Below are positions 17,907-26,072 of a stretch of DNA of 64,000 nt, piece by piece. Numbering within the stretch: position 1 is the stretch's first letter; each line of letters begins with the position of its first letter. Location of the stretch: NCBI GenBank assembly GCA_030750865.1, contig JASMHE010000001.1, positions 91,184 to 155,183 on the forward strand. Reading direction: 5' to 3'. Under the pieces are notes generated by a model, which saw only the letters and a program-made list of their open reading frames with translations, was not told the origin of the DNA and did not search any database. The DNA comes from Alphaproteobacteria bacterium (lineage in GTDB: Bacteria > Pseudomonadota > Alphaproteobacteria > Micavibrionales > Micavibrionaceae). A program made the position numbers and the translations under genes.

Positions 17907-18292
17907 AATTGAAAGAGATCGAGGGCACATATTCGATTTTACGATATGCGCCGGATGAGAAGATTCCGGACTGGGTCTATCAAAGCGGTTTTCTTTCCGT
18001 ATCCCGTACCGACGAGGAATTGTCCATTGTCTGTGATGCGGATGCGGTGCAAGGCGCACAAGGCACAGGAGGGGCTCAAGACCGCGAAGATGACTGGAAA
18101 TGCCTGAAGGTGCAAGGCCCGCTCGACTTTTCTTTGACGGGTATTTTGTCGTCAATCGCATCGCCGCTGGCAGATGCCAAAATCAGTATCTTTGCGATTT
18201 CAACGTTCGATACGGATTATGTGATGCTGAAAAGCGATCATCTCGGCACGGCAAAACAGACTCTGCGGACCGCCGGGTTTGACGTTGTATAA
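17903..18292 (+). CDS. ACT-domain protein (CASTOR-type)
   Basis: A 129-residue protein whose C-terminal half, FSLTGILSSIASPLADAKISIFAISTFDTDYVMLK (about 76-110), is the signature of the CASTOR/COG3603-type ACT domain, a small amino-acid-sensing fold. The N-terminal half has the companion pattern (YSILRYAPDEKIPDWV, FLSVSRTDEELSIVC). The ligand and partner are unknown. Translationally coupled to the preceding mitofilin-like gene by an ATGA overlap. Confidence 0.85.
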   Translation: MKLKEIEGTYSILRYAPDEKIPDWVYQSGFLSVSRTDEELSIVCDADAVQGAQGTGGAQDREDDWKCLKVQGPLDFSLTGILSSIASPLADAKISIFAISTFDTDYVMLKSDHLGTAKQTLRTAGFDVV

Positions 18293-18623
18293 GGTTTGAT
18301 GTTGTGTAATAAGGCGTTCTTACTGACCGGCATACGATCCGTTGGCCGATCCGTCGGCGCGTTATAAATCAGCACACCGTAAAACCGGAACACCTTATTT
18401 TTTTTATAACAAATTTCATCTGTGTTCGCTGCGTGTCGGCGTGCGCGGTGGCGTGTGATGCGTTGCCTTCTCCGGACGCATAGATGTGCAAAAGCTATAG
18501 CCGTGCGGGCGATATATGCGGGCATGGCACACGTGCGGGGATCACGCGTGTGTGAACCGTGTGTGATTTATATGCCGGAAGGCTGACGGCCGAAGGTTTT
18601 TGTCGCGGCGTGTGCGTGATGGG
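18293..18623. other. 331-bp convergent gap, no gene seen
   Basis: Lies between the stop of the ACT gene and the stop of the SLBB gene. A T-rich run near 18400-18408 could end transcription from the left but no clean stem precedes it. Nothing else recognised. Confidence 0.4.
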
Positions 18624-21422
18624 TCAGTCTTCCAGATCGTCGAGGAAGATTCCTGTGATGGCAAGATTGCTGAGAATCTGGCTGAAGTCACGGGCGGTTT
18701 GCATGAATGTCATTGGCTGCGGATCGGCCGGAACGACAATGGTTGATCCCGGCGGGATGAAGACCTTGTTATGATTCCATGACCCGATGGCCAGCGGTTC
18801 GGCACTGCCGTCCGGATAGAGGACGAAGGTACGGTTTTTATCGGCATCAAAGCTGTATCCGCCAGCCTCGGCCACGTAATCGGCCGCATCTTTATCATCG
18901 CGGAATTGCAATTCGGCCGGCGAGAGCACTTCACCGCTGACGCGGACCGTTAGCGGACGGCGTGGCACATAAATGCGATCACCTGTTTCCAGCAGGATAT
19001 CAAGTTCGGGCTGTACATCCAGCACGGCCGGATCGGCTTCGACCGTGATGCGGCCGACGGCGCGGATATTTTTCAGCTCGGCAATCAATTGTTGCATCAT
19101 GGTCATTTGTGTCGGTGATGGCGGGTCTTCGTTATGTGGATCGGTGGCCGTGGCCAGCGCCCGTTGCAATTCGCGGGCGGCGGCTTTGAAGCGGGATTCT
19201 TCGGCCCGCCGTGAACTTTCGCGGCTGAAAATCGTGCCATCGGCATAGGCTTCGTTCGTAAGACCGCCCGCGCGCTCCAGCAGGTCGGACAGCTTGTCCC
19301 CCGGCATCAGATCATAGCGCCCCGGATTGCGGACTTCGCCGACAATCTCGACCGCGTTTTCGGTGATCTTCTTGAATTTTTGTTTGATGTGCACGGAATC
19401 GCCGGCCGTCAGAATGACATCTGCCGGATCGGTTTGCGCAAAATTGACGGTGGTGCGGCGCGTGCCGCTTTTGCCGCCGGTCTGGTCGCCTTCGCCGCTT
19501 TGGGCCGAGGTCAGTTCGATGTTGTTGACGCTGGCCTCAAGGGTCATGCCGCCAGCCACCGCGATGAGCTGTTCTAGGGATAGACCCGCCGCGACCGGAA
19601 ACGCACCGCCGCGTCTGACCGCGCCGCGAATAAAGGCCGTTCGTTCGCGCAGGAAATCAACCAGCACGTCATTATGGATGTAATCCTGATTATCGCTTTC
19701 ATCGTAAAGCGGGCGGTTCATCTCATCAATATAGAGCTGCTTGCCTGCGGCGGGTTCCATTGATCCGAGTTCCACAGGGGTGCGGGCATAATCTTTTTCA
19801 ATCTCTTTGCGCGGTTTTTGCAGATTTAAAATCTGGGTACGCGAAAACAGATGGACGATATCGCCGTCTTCAAGTTTGCGGTCGAATTTGTCTTGCAAGA
19901 CTTGCAAGGGCGGGAAATCAATATATTTTGCCGCCATGACATCATTATCCCAGCGTTCGATCACGCCGATCAACGGATAAATATCGCCGCCAAAGACCGA
20001 TTCGCTGTTGATCAGGGCCGCAAGGCTTTTTGTTTTGGATAAATCATACAGGCCCGGTTTACGGGTGTGACCGGTCAGTTCGACTGTGCCTTTGCGTAGT
20101 TCTGTTGACGGGGTAACGCGCAGAATACTGCCGTCCCCGAAAATCGGATCATAATGATTGCTGATTTCGCGGACATGTTCGGTGCCGTCGGTTGATAATG
20201 CAAATTGCATGAAACGGTTTTCACCGGGGTTTAACAGCCCGCCCGCCATTGTCAGGACATCATCAAGGGGCAGCGCGGGCGAGGCGTCTGTTTTGGTGTG
20301 GGCCACGCCGTGCACAACGGGTTTGATTTCATAGATGCCGGGGCGTTTGACAGCGCCGCTGATGGCAAAGGTCGGCCCGATCGGCGGAACGATCAAACGG
20401 TCGCCATCGCGTAAATTCAGATCCATATGGGTGCTGCCGTGCATAAACAAACTATACAAATCAATGACGGTACTGCGGCCGTTGCGTACCAGTTTGATTT
20501 GCCGTAGCGATCCTGTTTTATCAATGCCGCCTGCGTCCATCAGAGCATCAATGACGGTGTGGAAAACGGTCATTGTTTTGCGGCCCGGATTTTCGACATG
20601 TCCCATGACCAGCACATCGATTTGGCGCACGGCATCGAGCGAGACAAAAACATCGGTGTTGTAATAGCGGCTGACAAGATTTTGCAGCTGTTCGTGAACG
20701 TTGCCAAGCGGTCGTCCGGCGGCTGTGATCGGGGGTAAATCCTCGATAATCAATTGTCCGTTGCCGTGAATGACATATTGGCCGCTGGTTTGTCGTTGTC
20801 CGCGAAAAATGACGGTCAGGCGGTCGCCCGCGCCGAGAATAAAATCATCCTGCACTGTGCCGGATGGGACGCTGTAACGCGGGCTATCTTGCGCGGCGGC
20901 TGCCCCGTTATGGCGGTCGGCCGTGTTGCCGCCCGTGGCTTGCGGGCTGTGGATGGGGCTATCCGGCGTTGCAGGAGCAAGGCGGGTGATCTCTTGTTCA
21001 AACAAATCATAGCCGAATTGGTGCAGCTCATCGACAATGCGCTGGGAGTAATAATCTTCGAGTTTGGACGGCGGCGGGGCCGAGGGTTCCAGCTTGTTCA
21101 ACTGGCGGGCCAGTGCCTTCATTTCAGTCGGGCTGAGGGTATTGATCCGGTTCTGTAATTGATCATATTGCACATTTTGTGCGTGGCCGTCCTGCATCAA
21201 ATGGCGGCGGCGGTCGCGCTCGGAGGCGAATTGATGGCGCTGGTTGGTGCGCTGGGGCTGGTCGTTGTCATAGCTGTGCCCTTTGGGCACATAGCCTTGT
21301 GTTTCAAGCCACGGCACATAGGTTTGCGGCAGAACATTGGGCTGGGCCTGTGCGGGCGTGCTTGCGATCAAGGCTGCAAGACCGAGCAGGCAAATAAAGC
21401 TGTAAAAAACAAAGTGTCGCAT
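18624..21422 (-). CDS. Large SLBB/polysaccharide-export outer-membrane protein
   Basis: Wza-like capsule or exopolysaccharide export protein. An N-terminal signal (FYSFICLLGLAALIASTPAQA) is followed by a Gln/Pro-rich linker, a Poly_export domain beginning near residue 185 (DDFILGAGDRLTVIFRG), and about six SLBB-type repeats: GHVENPGR, GAVKRPGIY, GHTRKPGLY, GAVRRGGAF, GEVRNPGRY and GEVLSPAEL. The 932-residue length far exceeds Wza (about 380) and resembles the multi-SLBB subgroup. The ATG at 21422 is preferred; a TTG at 21434 would add four residues. No glycosyltransferase, Wzc or Wzx/Wzy gene lies nearby. Likely periplasmic/outer membrane. Confidence 0.88.
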   Translation of the reverse strand: MRHFVFYSFICLLGLAALIASTPAQAQPNVLPQTYVPWLETQGYVPKGHSYDNDQPQRTNQRHQFASERDRRRHLMQDGHAQNVQYDQLQNRINTLSPTEMKALARQLNKLEPSAPPPSKLEDYYSQRIVDELHQFGYDLFEQEITRLAPATPDSPIHSPQATGGNTADRHNGAAAAQDSPRYSVPSGTVQDDFILGAGDRLTVIFRGQRQTSGQYVIHGNGQLIIEDLPPITAAGRPLGNVHEQLQNLVSRYYNTDVFVSLDAVRQIDVLVMGHVENPGRKTMTVFHTVIDALMDAGGIDKTGSLRQIKLVRNGRSTVIDLYSLFMHGSTHMDLNLRDGDRLIVPPIGPTFAISGAVKRPGIYEIKPVVHGVAHTKTDASPALPLDDVLTMAGGLLNPGENRFMQFALSTDGTEHVREISNHYDPIFGDGSILRVTPSTELRKGTVELTGHTRKPGLYDLSKTKSLAALINSESVFGGDIYPLIGVIERWDNDVMAAKYIDFPPLQVLQDKFDRKLEDGDIVHLFSRTQILNLQKPRKEIEKDYARTPVELGSMEPAAGKQLYIDEMNRPLYDESDNQDYIHNDVLVDFLRERTAFIRGAVRRGGAFPVAAGLSLEQLIAVAGGMTLEASVNNIELTSAQSGEGDQTGGKSGTRRTTVNFAQTDPADVILTAGDSVHIKQKFKKITENAVEIVGEVRNPGRYDLMPGDKLSDLLERAGGLTNEAYADGTIFSRESSRRAEESRFKAAARELQRALATATDPHNEDPPSPTQMTMMQQLIAELKNIRAVGRITVEADPAVLDVQPELDILLETGDRIYVPRRPLTVRVSGEVLSPAELQFRDDKDAADYVAEAGGYSFDADKNRTFVLYPDGSAEPLAIGSWNHNKVFIPPGSTIVVPADPQPMTFMQTARDFSQILSNLAITGIFLDDLED

Positions 21423-21469
21423 GAAGATGGACAAGCAAGAAAAAGTGTTAATGGAGGTGTTTGACTTGA

Positions 21470-21489
21470 ATCAGTCAAAGCAAAGACTT
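21470..21489. promoter_or_regulatory. Inverted repeat upstream of the SLBB gene
   Basis: TTTGACT and AGTCAAA flank a six-base spacer, about 48-67 bp upstream of the SLBB gene start. Operator-like, but no factor can be named and a fortuitous match is possible. Confidence 0.35.
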
Positions 21490-21627
21490 ATCTATTACAC
21501 ACCATCTATGGTACAAAAACAATAGAAAAAGCGCGGTATTTATGGTGTATTGCCTTGTTAGGGGGGCAATGAGGACTCTTGTGAGGGCTGCATTGCAGGT
21601 CGCATATCTATCAAATCGGGAAGGGTT

Positions 21628-22065
21628 ATGACTGTTCATCTGAAAAAACTGGCTGTGGGCTGTAAAACAATCGACGCATTATATGAGCGGCAATCCGTGC
21701 GTATCGTGGATTATCACGGGCAGGATGCTGTCGGTATATGGACGCGCCATAAACCAAAACGCGAAGGCGAAGCGCTGGAAAATGGATCGCTTTATTGGGT
21801 GGTCAATGGTTCGATTGCTTGCCGTCAGACGATTTTGGGGTTTGAACGGGTTGAAGATGCCGAAGAGGGCACGTTTTGTCTGATTATGGTTGAGGCCGCG
21901 ATTATACGGACCCTGCCTGAAAAACACCGCCCGTTTCAGGGGTGGCGGTATCTGCCTGCGGAAAAAGCGCCTGCCGATCGCGGGCCGTTTGTGCCGGGGG
22001 AAGCCGAAGAACAAGACATTCCCGCAGAGATGGAAGAGGATTTACGGCAAAGCGGGCTTTTGTAA
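21628..22065 (+). CDS. DUF1489-family protein
   Basis: A 145-residue protein of the DUF1489 (COG5458) family, widespread in alphaproteobacteria and of unknown function. The family features seen are the HLKKLAVGC start, a WTRHKPKR motif, LYWVVNGSIACRQTILGF, and FQGWRYLPAEKAPADR near the end. Some annotations call it a lysophospholipase-like or RNA-related protein but nothing in the sequence decides that. It converges with the downstream hydrolase gene, overlapping it by 24 bases at the 3' ends. Confidence 0.85.
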   Translation: MTVHLKKLAVGCKTIDALYERQSVRIVDYHGQDAVGIWTRHKPKREGEALENGSLYWVVNGSIACRQTILGFERVEDAEEGTFCLIMVEAAIIRTLPEKHRPFQGWRYLPAEKAPADRGPFVPGEAEEQDIPAEMEEDLRQSGLL

Positions 22066-22878
22066 GAGGGCGGGGTTCGGCCCGTCTTGTTGCCCGTTTT
22101 GTGATCCGTCTTGCTGTGCATTTGGTGCTGTGTTTTGTGATGACGCCGCCGTCGTATTTTCGCCATTGTCACCACCGCCCGCGATGCGGGCAAAAGCATG
22201 CCGCACGGCATGGGAATCTGTAAAATTGACCCCGTTATTGCGTAAAAAATTGCGGGTATGACCCGCCACATGGGGCTTGCCGCCAAGTAAGTCATTGCTG
22301 ACGCAATCATCCAGCAGATGGAATGTGAAATCCTGTGACAGGGCAAAAGCATCGGCCAGCGTCTCTTGTATGCATACGGATAAATTAAAGCCTGACACGA
22401 GAATTTGCGGATTGCCCATTGCGTGCAGCAGAGCGGCCAATCCGTTACCCGATGCGAAGGCCGAATTGGTTTGCTTGGCGTATAATATGTCTTTGTCTTC
22501 CGCCGCAATGTGATGCAGGCCGCCTTCGGCGTGCAGGATGCCATCGCCATGCTTGTCATTATAAATGATGAGCTGGGGCACATCGTAGCCGCGCAAGTCA
22601 GCCATCAGCGCGGCGATGCGGGCGCTGACTTCTTCGGTATGCGCCGTGCCACGACAGCCATCGGCACAGGCGGCAAAGCGTTTTTGAACATCAACCACCA
22701 TGTGAATGTAATGATGCGGCGCGCGGTTATCATTGGCGATGGTAAATGATGACAGATCGTAGCGATCCGGCGTGGTGTGTTCCTGTGCGGGTTCATCCCA
22801 CATCATATAACGCTGCAACGGCGGATTCCGTTTTGCGATGTTGCGCGCTGTTTTGTCTTTTCCGTTATACGAAGACAT
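22042..22878 (-). CDS. Isochorismatase-fold cysteine hydrolase
   Basis: Member of the nicotinamidase/isochorismatase superfamily. The catalytic triad is visible: Asp in HMVVDVQKRF (about residue 63), Lys in ILYAKQTNSAF, and Cys in GFNLSVCIQETLADA. The segment between contains IIYNDKHGDG. The N-terminal 50 residues are polar and the C-terminal 45 are Gln/Asn-rich low complexity. Substrate cannot be told from sequence; nicotinamide, isochorismate or an N-carbamoyl amide are options. Neighbouring nucleoside hydrolase is compatible with pyridine/nucleoside salvage. Confidence 0.82.
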   Translation of the reverse strand: MSSYNGKDKTARNIAKRNPPLQRYMMWDEPAQEHTTPDRYDLSSFTIANDNRAPHHYIHMVVDVQKRFAACADGCRGTAHTEEVSARIAALMADLRGYDVPQLIIYNDKHGDGILHAEGGLHHIAAEDKDILYAKQTNSAFASGNGLAALLHAMGNPQILVSGFNLSVCIQETLADAFALSQDFTFHLLDDCVSNDLLGGKPHVAGHTRNFLRNNGVNFTDSHAVRHAFARIAGGGDNGENTTAASSQNTAPNAQQDGSQNGQQDGPNPALLQKPALP

Positions 22879-23420
22879 GGTGCGGGTATCCTGTGTTTGT
22901 GTGGTTATTCTTTATAATATGGCGCATACTATAGCTTATTTATTTACATAACGCAATAAGGTTATTCTGCAATAAGGTCGTTTTGGATGGTGTTTAGTAT
23001 CTTTTCCAGTGTCCTTTTCAATGTCCTTTTCTGAGTTCTTTTCTGAACTCTTTTCCGAGCCTTTTTGTATGTGAGGGGGGGGGAGCTGTGAGGCCTTGCG
23101 CAGTATGGTGTTTGCGATGGTGGCACATGGTGTATGACATAGGGCGCAGGGCTTGTGGTGATGGGCTGGGGCATGCGCGCGGTGGCGCTGGCCGCGCAGA
23201 GATGACCGTGCAGAAATGGACGCATAGAGATGGGCGGGTTTATGACGATCGGCGATGGATCGGTTGATCGACCGGTGATGTTGCCGCTTGTGGCTTGGTG
23301 CGGGCAAGGCGCGTATTGGTCGTGTCCGTACGCGTGCAGGTGATCGTGCGTGCGATGTATGCCGCGTTTGTCTTTACTTTTGAGGTGCGTCGTGAGGGAC
23401 GCGCGCGCTGTGTTCGGGGG
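22879..23420. other. 542-bp gap with pyrimidine-rich repeats and a G9 tract
   Basis: No gene recognised. Around 23000-23065 there are about five degenerate 12-base units of CCTTTTC type, including a GAGTTC/GAACTC hairpin. A run of nine G stands at 23075-23083. Open frames here are Lys/Glu/Ser repeats on the minus strand and look like consequences of the repeat. Confidence 0.5.
23000..23065. repeat. Degenerate 12-bp pyrimidine-rich repeat
   Basis: Consecutive units related to GTCCTTTTCAAT and GTTCTTTTCTGA. They are translated on the minus strand as repeated Lys-Asp/Ser-Glu units only by chance of period. Followed by a G9 homopolymer at 23075-23083. Confidence 0.6.
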
Positions 23421-24380
23421 TTATGACCGGAACAAGCGCTGCAAACAATCGGCAATGAAATCAAACGCGGCGTCGGGGTTATTCAGATTGGTGACCAGTT
23501 CGGTCGGGGCGTGCGGGTCTTCGTCGCCGATAATCAGATTGCCGACTTCGGGGCTGGCCGGATCGGTATTGACCGAAAGGTGAACCCGTTTTGTGTCATA
23601 TAATTCGGGGTGTGCCAGATAGCAGACCGTGTTTTCATCATGGATATACGCGCCGTTTTCACCAAAATTCTTTTGATCCAGATGTTCGGCCGCGCGCATG
23701 ATGGTCGATAGGGTTTCCCCGTGCGGCGCGATCGATGTAATGCGGTGATGTTTATCCGGCGCGTAAAGCAGTTGATGTGTTGTGCTGAGCCCATGCAGGA
23801 CCAGATTGACACCCGATTTCAGGACGTAATCGGCGGCATCGGGATCCATATAAAAATTGAATTCGGCAAATTTTGTGATGTTGCCTTTGATATGCCCTTT
23901 GATGCCGGGGCCGCCACCGCCACCCATAATGATCAGCTTTTCAATTTTAGATTTCAGATGCGGGGCGCGTTCCAGTACACGCGCCATGTTTGTCAGCGGT
24001 CCGGTCGGGCAGATCGTGATGGGGGCAGGGGCATTTTCCAGTGTTTCGATCAAAACATCAACGGCGTGACGCTCTTGCGGTTTGATTGCGGGCAGAGGCA
24101 GAACAGCGCCGCCAATGCCGTTTTCGCCGTGTGCGTCATCGCCGCCCTTTAACGGGGTGCGGAACGGTTTTTCGGCGCCTTTGTAAACGGGAATATCGGT
24201 ACGTCCGCCAAGCGCCAGCGCGCGCAAGGCATTGTCAGCGGCCAGATCAAGCGGGACATTGCCGAAATTGCTGGTAATGGCGCGCAGGTCAAACAAATCG
24301 GGCCGCCCCAGAATCATTAATGTGGTGATGAAATCATCGCCGCCGTGATCGCCGTCATGAATAAGGGTGCGTGCTGTCAT
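23421..24380 (-). CDS. Nucleoside hydrolase (IUNH family)
   Basis: Hydrolyses the N-glycosidic bond of nucleosides. The calcium-binding aspartate cluster is seen as HDGDHGGDD at residues 8-16, matching the family pattern D-x-D-x-G-x-D-D. Further family segments are ITSNFGNVPLDLAADNALRAL, CPTGPLTNMARVL (about 122-134), LIIMGGGGGPG, AEFNFYMDPDAADYVL and a C-terminal acidic region with YIHDENTVCYLAHPEL, where the Asp is the usual metal/ribose ligand. Length 319 is normal. No signal peptide, so cytoplasmic. Base specificity unknown. Confidence 0.92.
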   Translation of the reverse strand: MTARTLIHDGDHGGDDFITTLMILGRPDLFDLRAITSNFGNVPLDLAADNALRALALGGRTDIPVYKGAEKPFRTPLKGGDDAHGENGIGGAVLPLPAIKPQERHAVDVLIETLENAPAPITICPTGPLTNMARVLERAPHLKSKIEKLIIMGGGGGPGIKGHIKGNITKFAEFNFYMDPDAADYVLKSGVNLVLHGLSTTHQLLYAPDKHHRITSIAPHGETLSTIMRAAEHLDQKNFGENGAYIHDENTVCYLAHPELYDTKRVHLSVNTDPASPEVGNLIIGDEDPHAPTELVTNLNNPDAAFDFIADCLQRLFRS

Positions 24381-24538
24381 TGGTTTGTCCTGATTATATT
24401 CTGTTCTGTTATGCCGCCATCCTATGGGTCCGGCGGGCGGGTGGCCTGTTCTTCTCTGTTTTATAGGTCTGTTTTATAGGCGTAGCTCTGTAGCGTCAAG
24501 ACGGGTATCGAGACGCGCGGCCCAGACATTATCAAGAA

Positions 24539-24574
24539 ATTACACTGTAATATGTAATTTAATATAGACATTAC
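24539..24574. promoter_or_regulatory. ATTACA/TGTAAT operator-like cluster
   Basis: ATTACACTGTAAT at 24539-24551 is a perfect 6-1-6 palindrome. A further TGTAAT follows at 24553-24558 and ACATTAC at 24568-24574. The cluster lies 60-100 bp upstream of the next gene. TACA/TGTA dyads are used by several repressor families, so this may control that gene. The regulator is not identified. Confidence 0.45.
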
Positions 24575-24635
24575 GGAAAATTTAATATATGAACCGTGAG
24601 TACATTACATCATGTACACAGGCGGAGCTAAAGCG

Positions 24636-25091
24636 ATGAAAATTGCCGATTACTTTAATACACTGAACGTCCCCCAAATTATTTCCACCCTTGAAGATTT
24701 CCTCGACCATCCGGTGCGCGGCTCATATGAATGGTCCGGCGATGCAGGCGCGGTTGATATGTCTGCGGTTGCGCCGATTCTTGGCGATGAAAACGCACTC
24801 AAAGATATCATTACACGGTTGCAACGCGCTGACCGGACACTTTCGGAATTATCACCCGAAGGTGTGGATGCGGTGAAAGATATTCTGAAACGTCAACTGG
24901 ATGCCGATGCGCTTTACGGTCTTGCCAATATGGCGGCCACGCATGATTTCTTCCGTGACAATCCCGGTTTTTCTGCGGACGAACGCAAAAAAATTACGAC
25001 CGTTGCGACCAATTTCGGGACTATATGTGATAAGACATATCGGGTTGCATCGGATGATACAAAACAATTCATGCATGCAAAGCTCGGATAA
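24636..25091 (+). CDS. Hypothetical protein upstream of HAD phosphatase
   Basis: A 151-residue, mostly helical protein I do not recognise. It has DYFNTLNVPQIISTLEDFLDHP at the start, a middle amphipathic helix rich in Asp/Glu/Arg (ALKDIITRLQRADRTLSEL) and a C-terminal helix ending KQFMHAKLG. No signal or membrane segment. The start at 24636 is preferred over the ATG at 24612 because CGGAG stands eight bases ahead. It is 52 bp upstream of the HAD gene on the same strand, so co-transcription is likely. A palindrome cluster upstream suggests regulation. Confidence 0.75.
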   Translation: MKIADYFNTLNVPQIISTLEDFLDHPVRGSYEWSGDAGAVDMSAVAPILGDENALKDIITRLQRADRTLSELSPEGVDAVKDILKRQLDADALYGLANMAATHDFFRDNPGFSADERKKITTVATNFGTICDKTYRVASDDTKQFMHAKLG

Positions 25092-25143
25092 CAGAGCGCA
25101 AAAGCGAACAACAGAACAGGGATACATATCGGGAGTATAAAGC

Positions 25144-25869
25144 ATGGTTGAGACAATCGACGTGAAGGCTGTTTTTGATCTGGACAATTGTCTGTATCAA
25201 TATGACGAGAACGCCGAGGCGCTTTTCACTGAAGCCTACGCACAAACGCTGGAACATTTCGGGATTGAAGCATCGGAAGATTTTTCGAAAATCGTGAACC
25301 ACAATATGATGTATGATCATGATGCGATGCGTGAAATCTTCGCAGATTTGGGTGTGTGTTTCGATACATTTCACGATGTTGCGCATAAGTTCGCGATTGA
25401 TATCTTTCGGGACCGCGTGTATGCGCCGCCGGGTCTGACGGAATTATTCAATGCGATTGCGCCGGAAAATAAGGTTATCCTGACGCACGGCTCACGCGCA
25501 TGGAGTGAAGCCATGCTCACCAAGATTGGCGTGCGTCACACAATTCATGATGATCATATTTTGTCGATTGATCATGATGAGATTGCCGGACAGCGCAAAG
25601 ATAAAAGTCCTGCGCCGTTTGAAATAGCCGCAGACAGGCTCGGCGCTCATCCGTCAGAGCTTGTGTTCTTTGATGATTTACCGGAAAATCATGTGCACGC
25701 CAATGCGCTGGGCATGCGCACTGTGCTGATCCATTGGGGCGAAGAAATCGCAGACGCGCTGGACCATATCACCGACAGCGTGCATGATGTGACCACATGG
25801 TTGAAAGCGCATCTCCACCGCCAGAAAAAGACGGATGCGATTGATACGCCAAAGCCGCCACAACCGTAA
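25144..25869 (+). CDS. HAD-family pyrimidine 5'-nucleotidase-like phosphatase
   Basis: HAD hydrolase of the Sdt1/pyrimidine 5'-nucleotidase type. Motif I is VFDLDNCLY with nucleophile Asp12 and acid/base Asp14, motif II is VILTHGS, the lysine of motif III is in QRKDKSPAPFEIA, and motif IV is VFFDDLPENHVHANALGMRTVL, typical of this subgroup. The cap is helical and inserted after motif I. The N-terminus lacks a signal, so cytosolic. GGGAG precedes the ATG. The last 25 residues are a charged tail. A second related enzyme is encoded at 42640-43401. Confidence 0.88.
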   Translation: MVETIDVKAVFDLDNCLYQYDENAEALFTEAYAQTLEHFGIEASEDFSKIVNHNMMYDHDAMREIFADLGVCFDTFHDVAHKFAIDIFRDRVYAPPGLTELFNAIAPENKVILTHGSRAWSEAMLTKIGVRHTIHDDHILSIDHDEIAGQRKDKSPAPFEIAADRLGAHPSELVFFDDLPENHVHANALGMRTVLIHWGEEIADALDHITDSVHDVTTWLKAHLHRQKKTDAIDTPKPPQP

Positions 25870-26008
25870 TTCGGCGGGGGCACGCGCGCTTGATTTGTGT
25901 TGTGCCGTCTGTGTCGCCCGTTCCGGCGTGTTGTGTTTGTGAGCCGCCGCAAATATCCCCTGTATAATAACGATCATCCTGAACAATGATGATCCCGTGA
26001 CCCGAAAA

Positions 26009-26043
26009 GCATTCCGGCCCCGATAAAAACCGGAGCCGGAAGA
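26009..26043 (-). terminator. Candidate terminator of the VWA gene
   Basis: An imperfect stem with TTCCGGC and GCCGGAA arms plus an inner CCG/CGG lies about 30 bases past the stop of the 883-residue gene. On the minus strand it is followed by a short T-rich run. The HAD gene converges from the other side, so it may serve both directions. Confidence 0.5.
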
Positions 26044-26072
26044 ATTGTTTTAGTTTCTGATGCTGTCAGTCT

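Noticed and set aside
22936..23307. 123-codon minus-strand frame with Lys/Ser/Glu repeats
   Set aside because: Product of the 12-bp repeat; basic, His/Arg-rich nonsense elsewhere.
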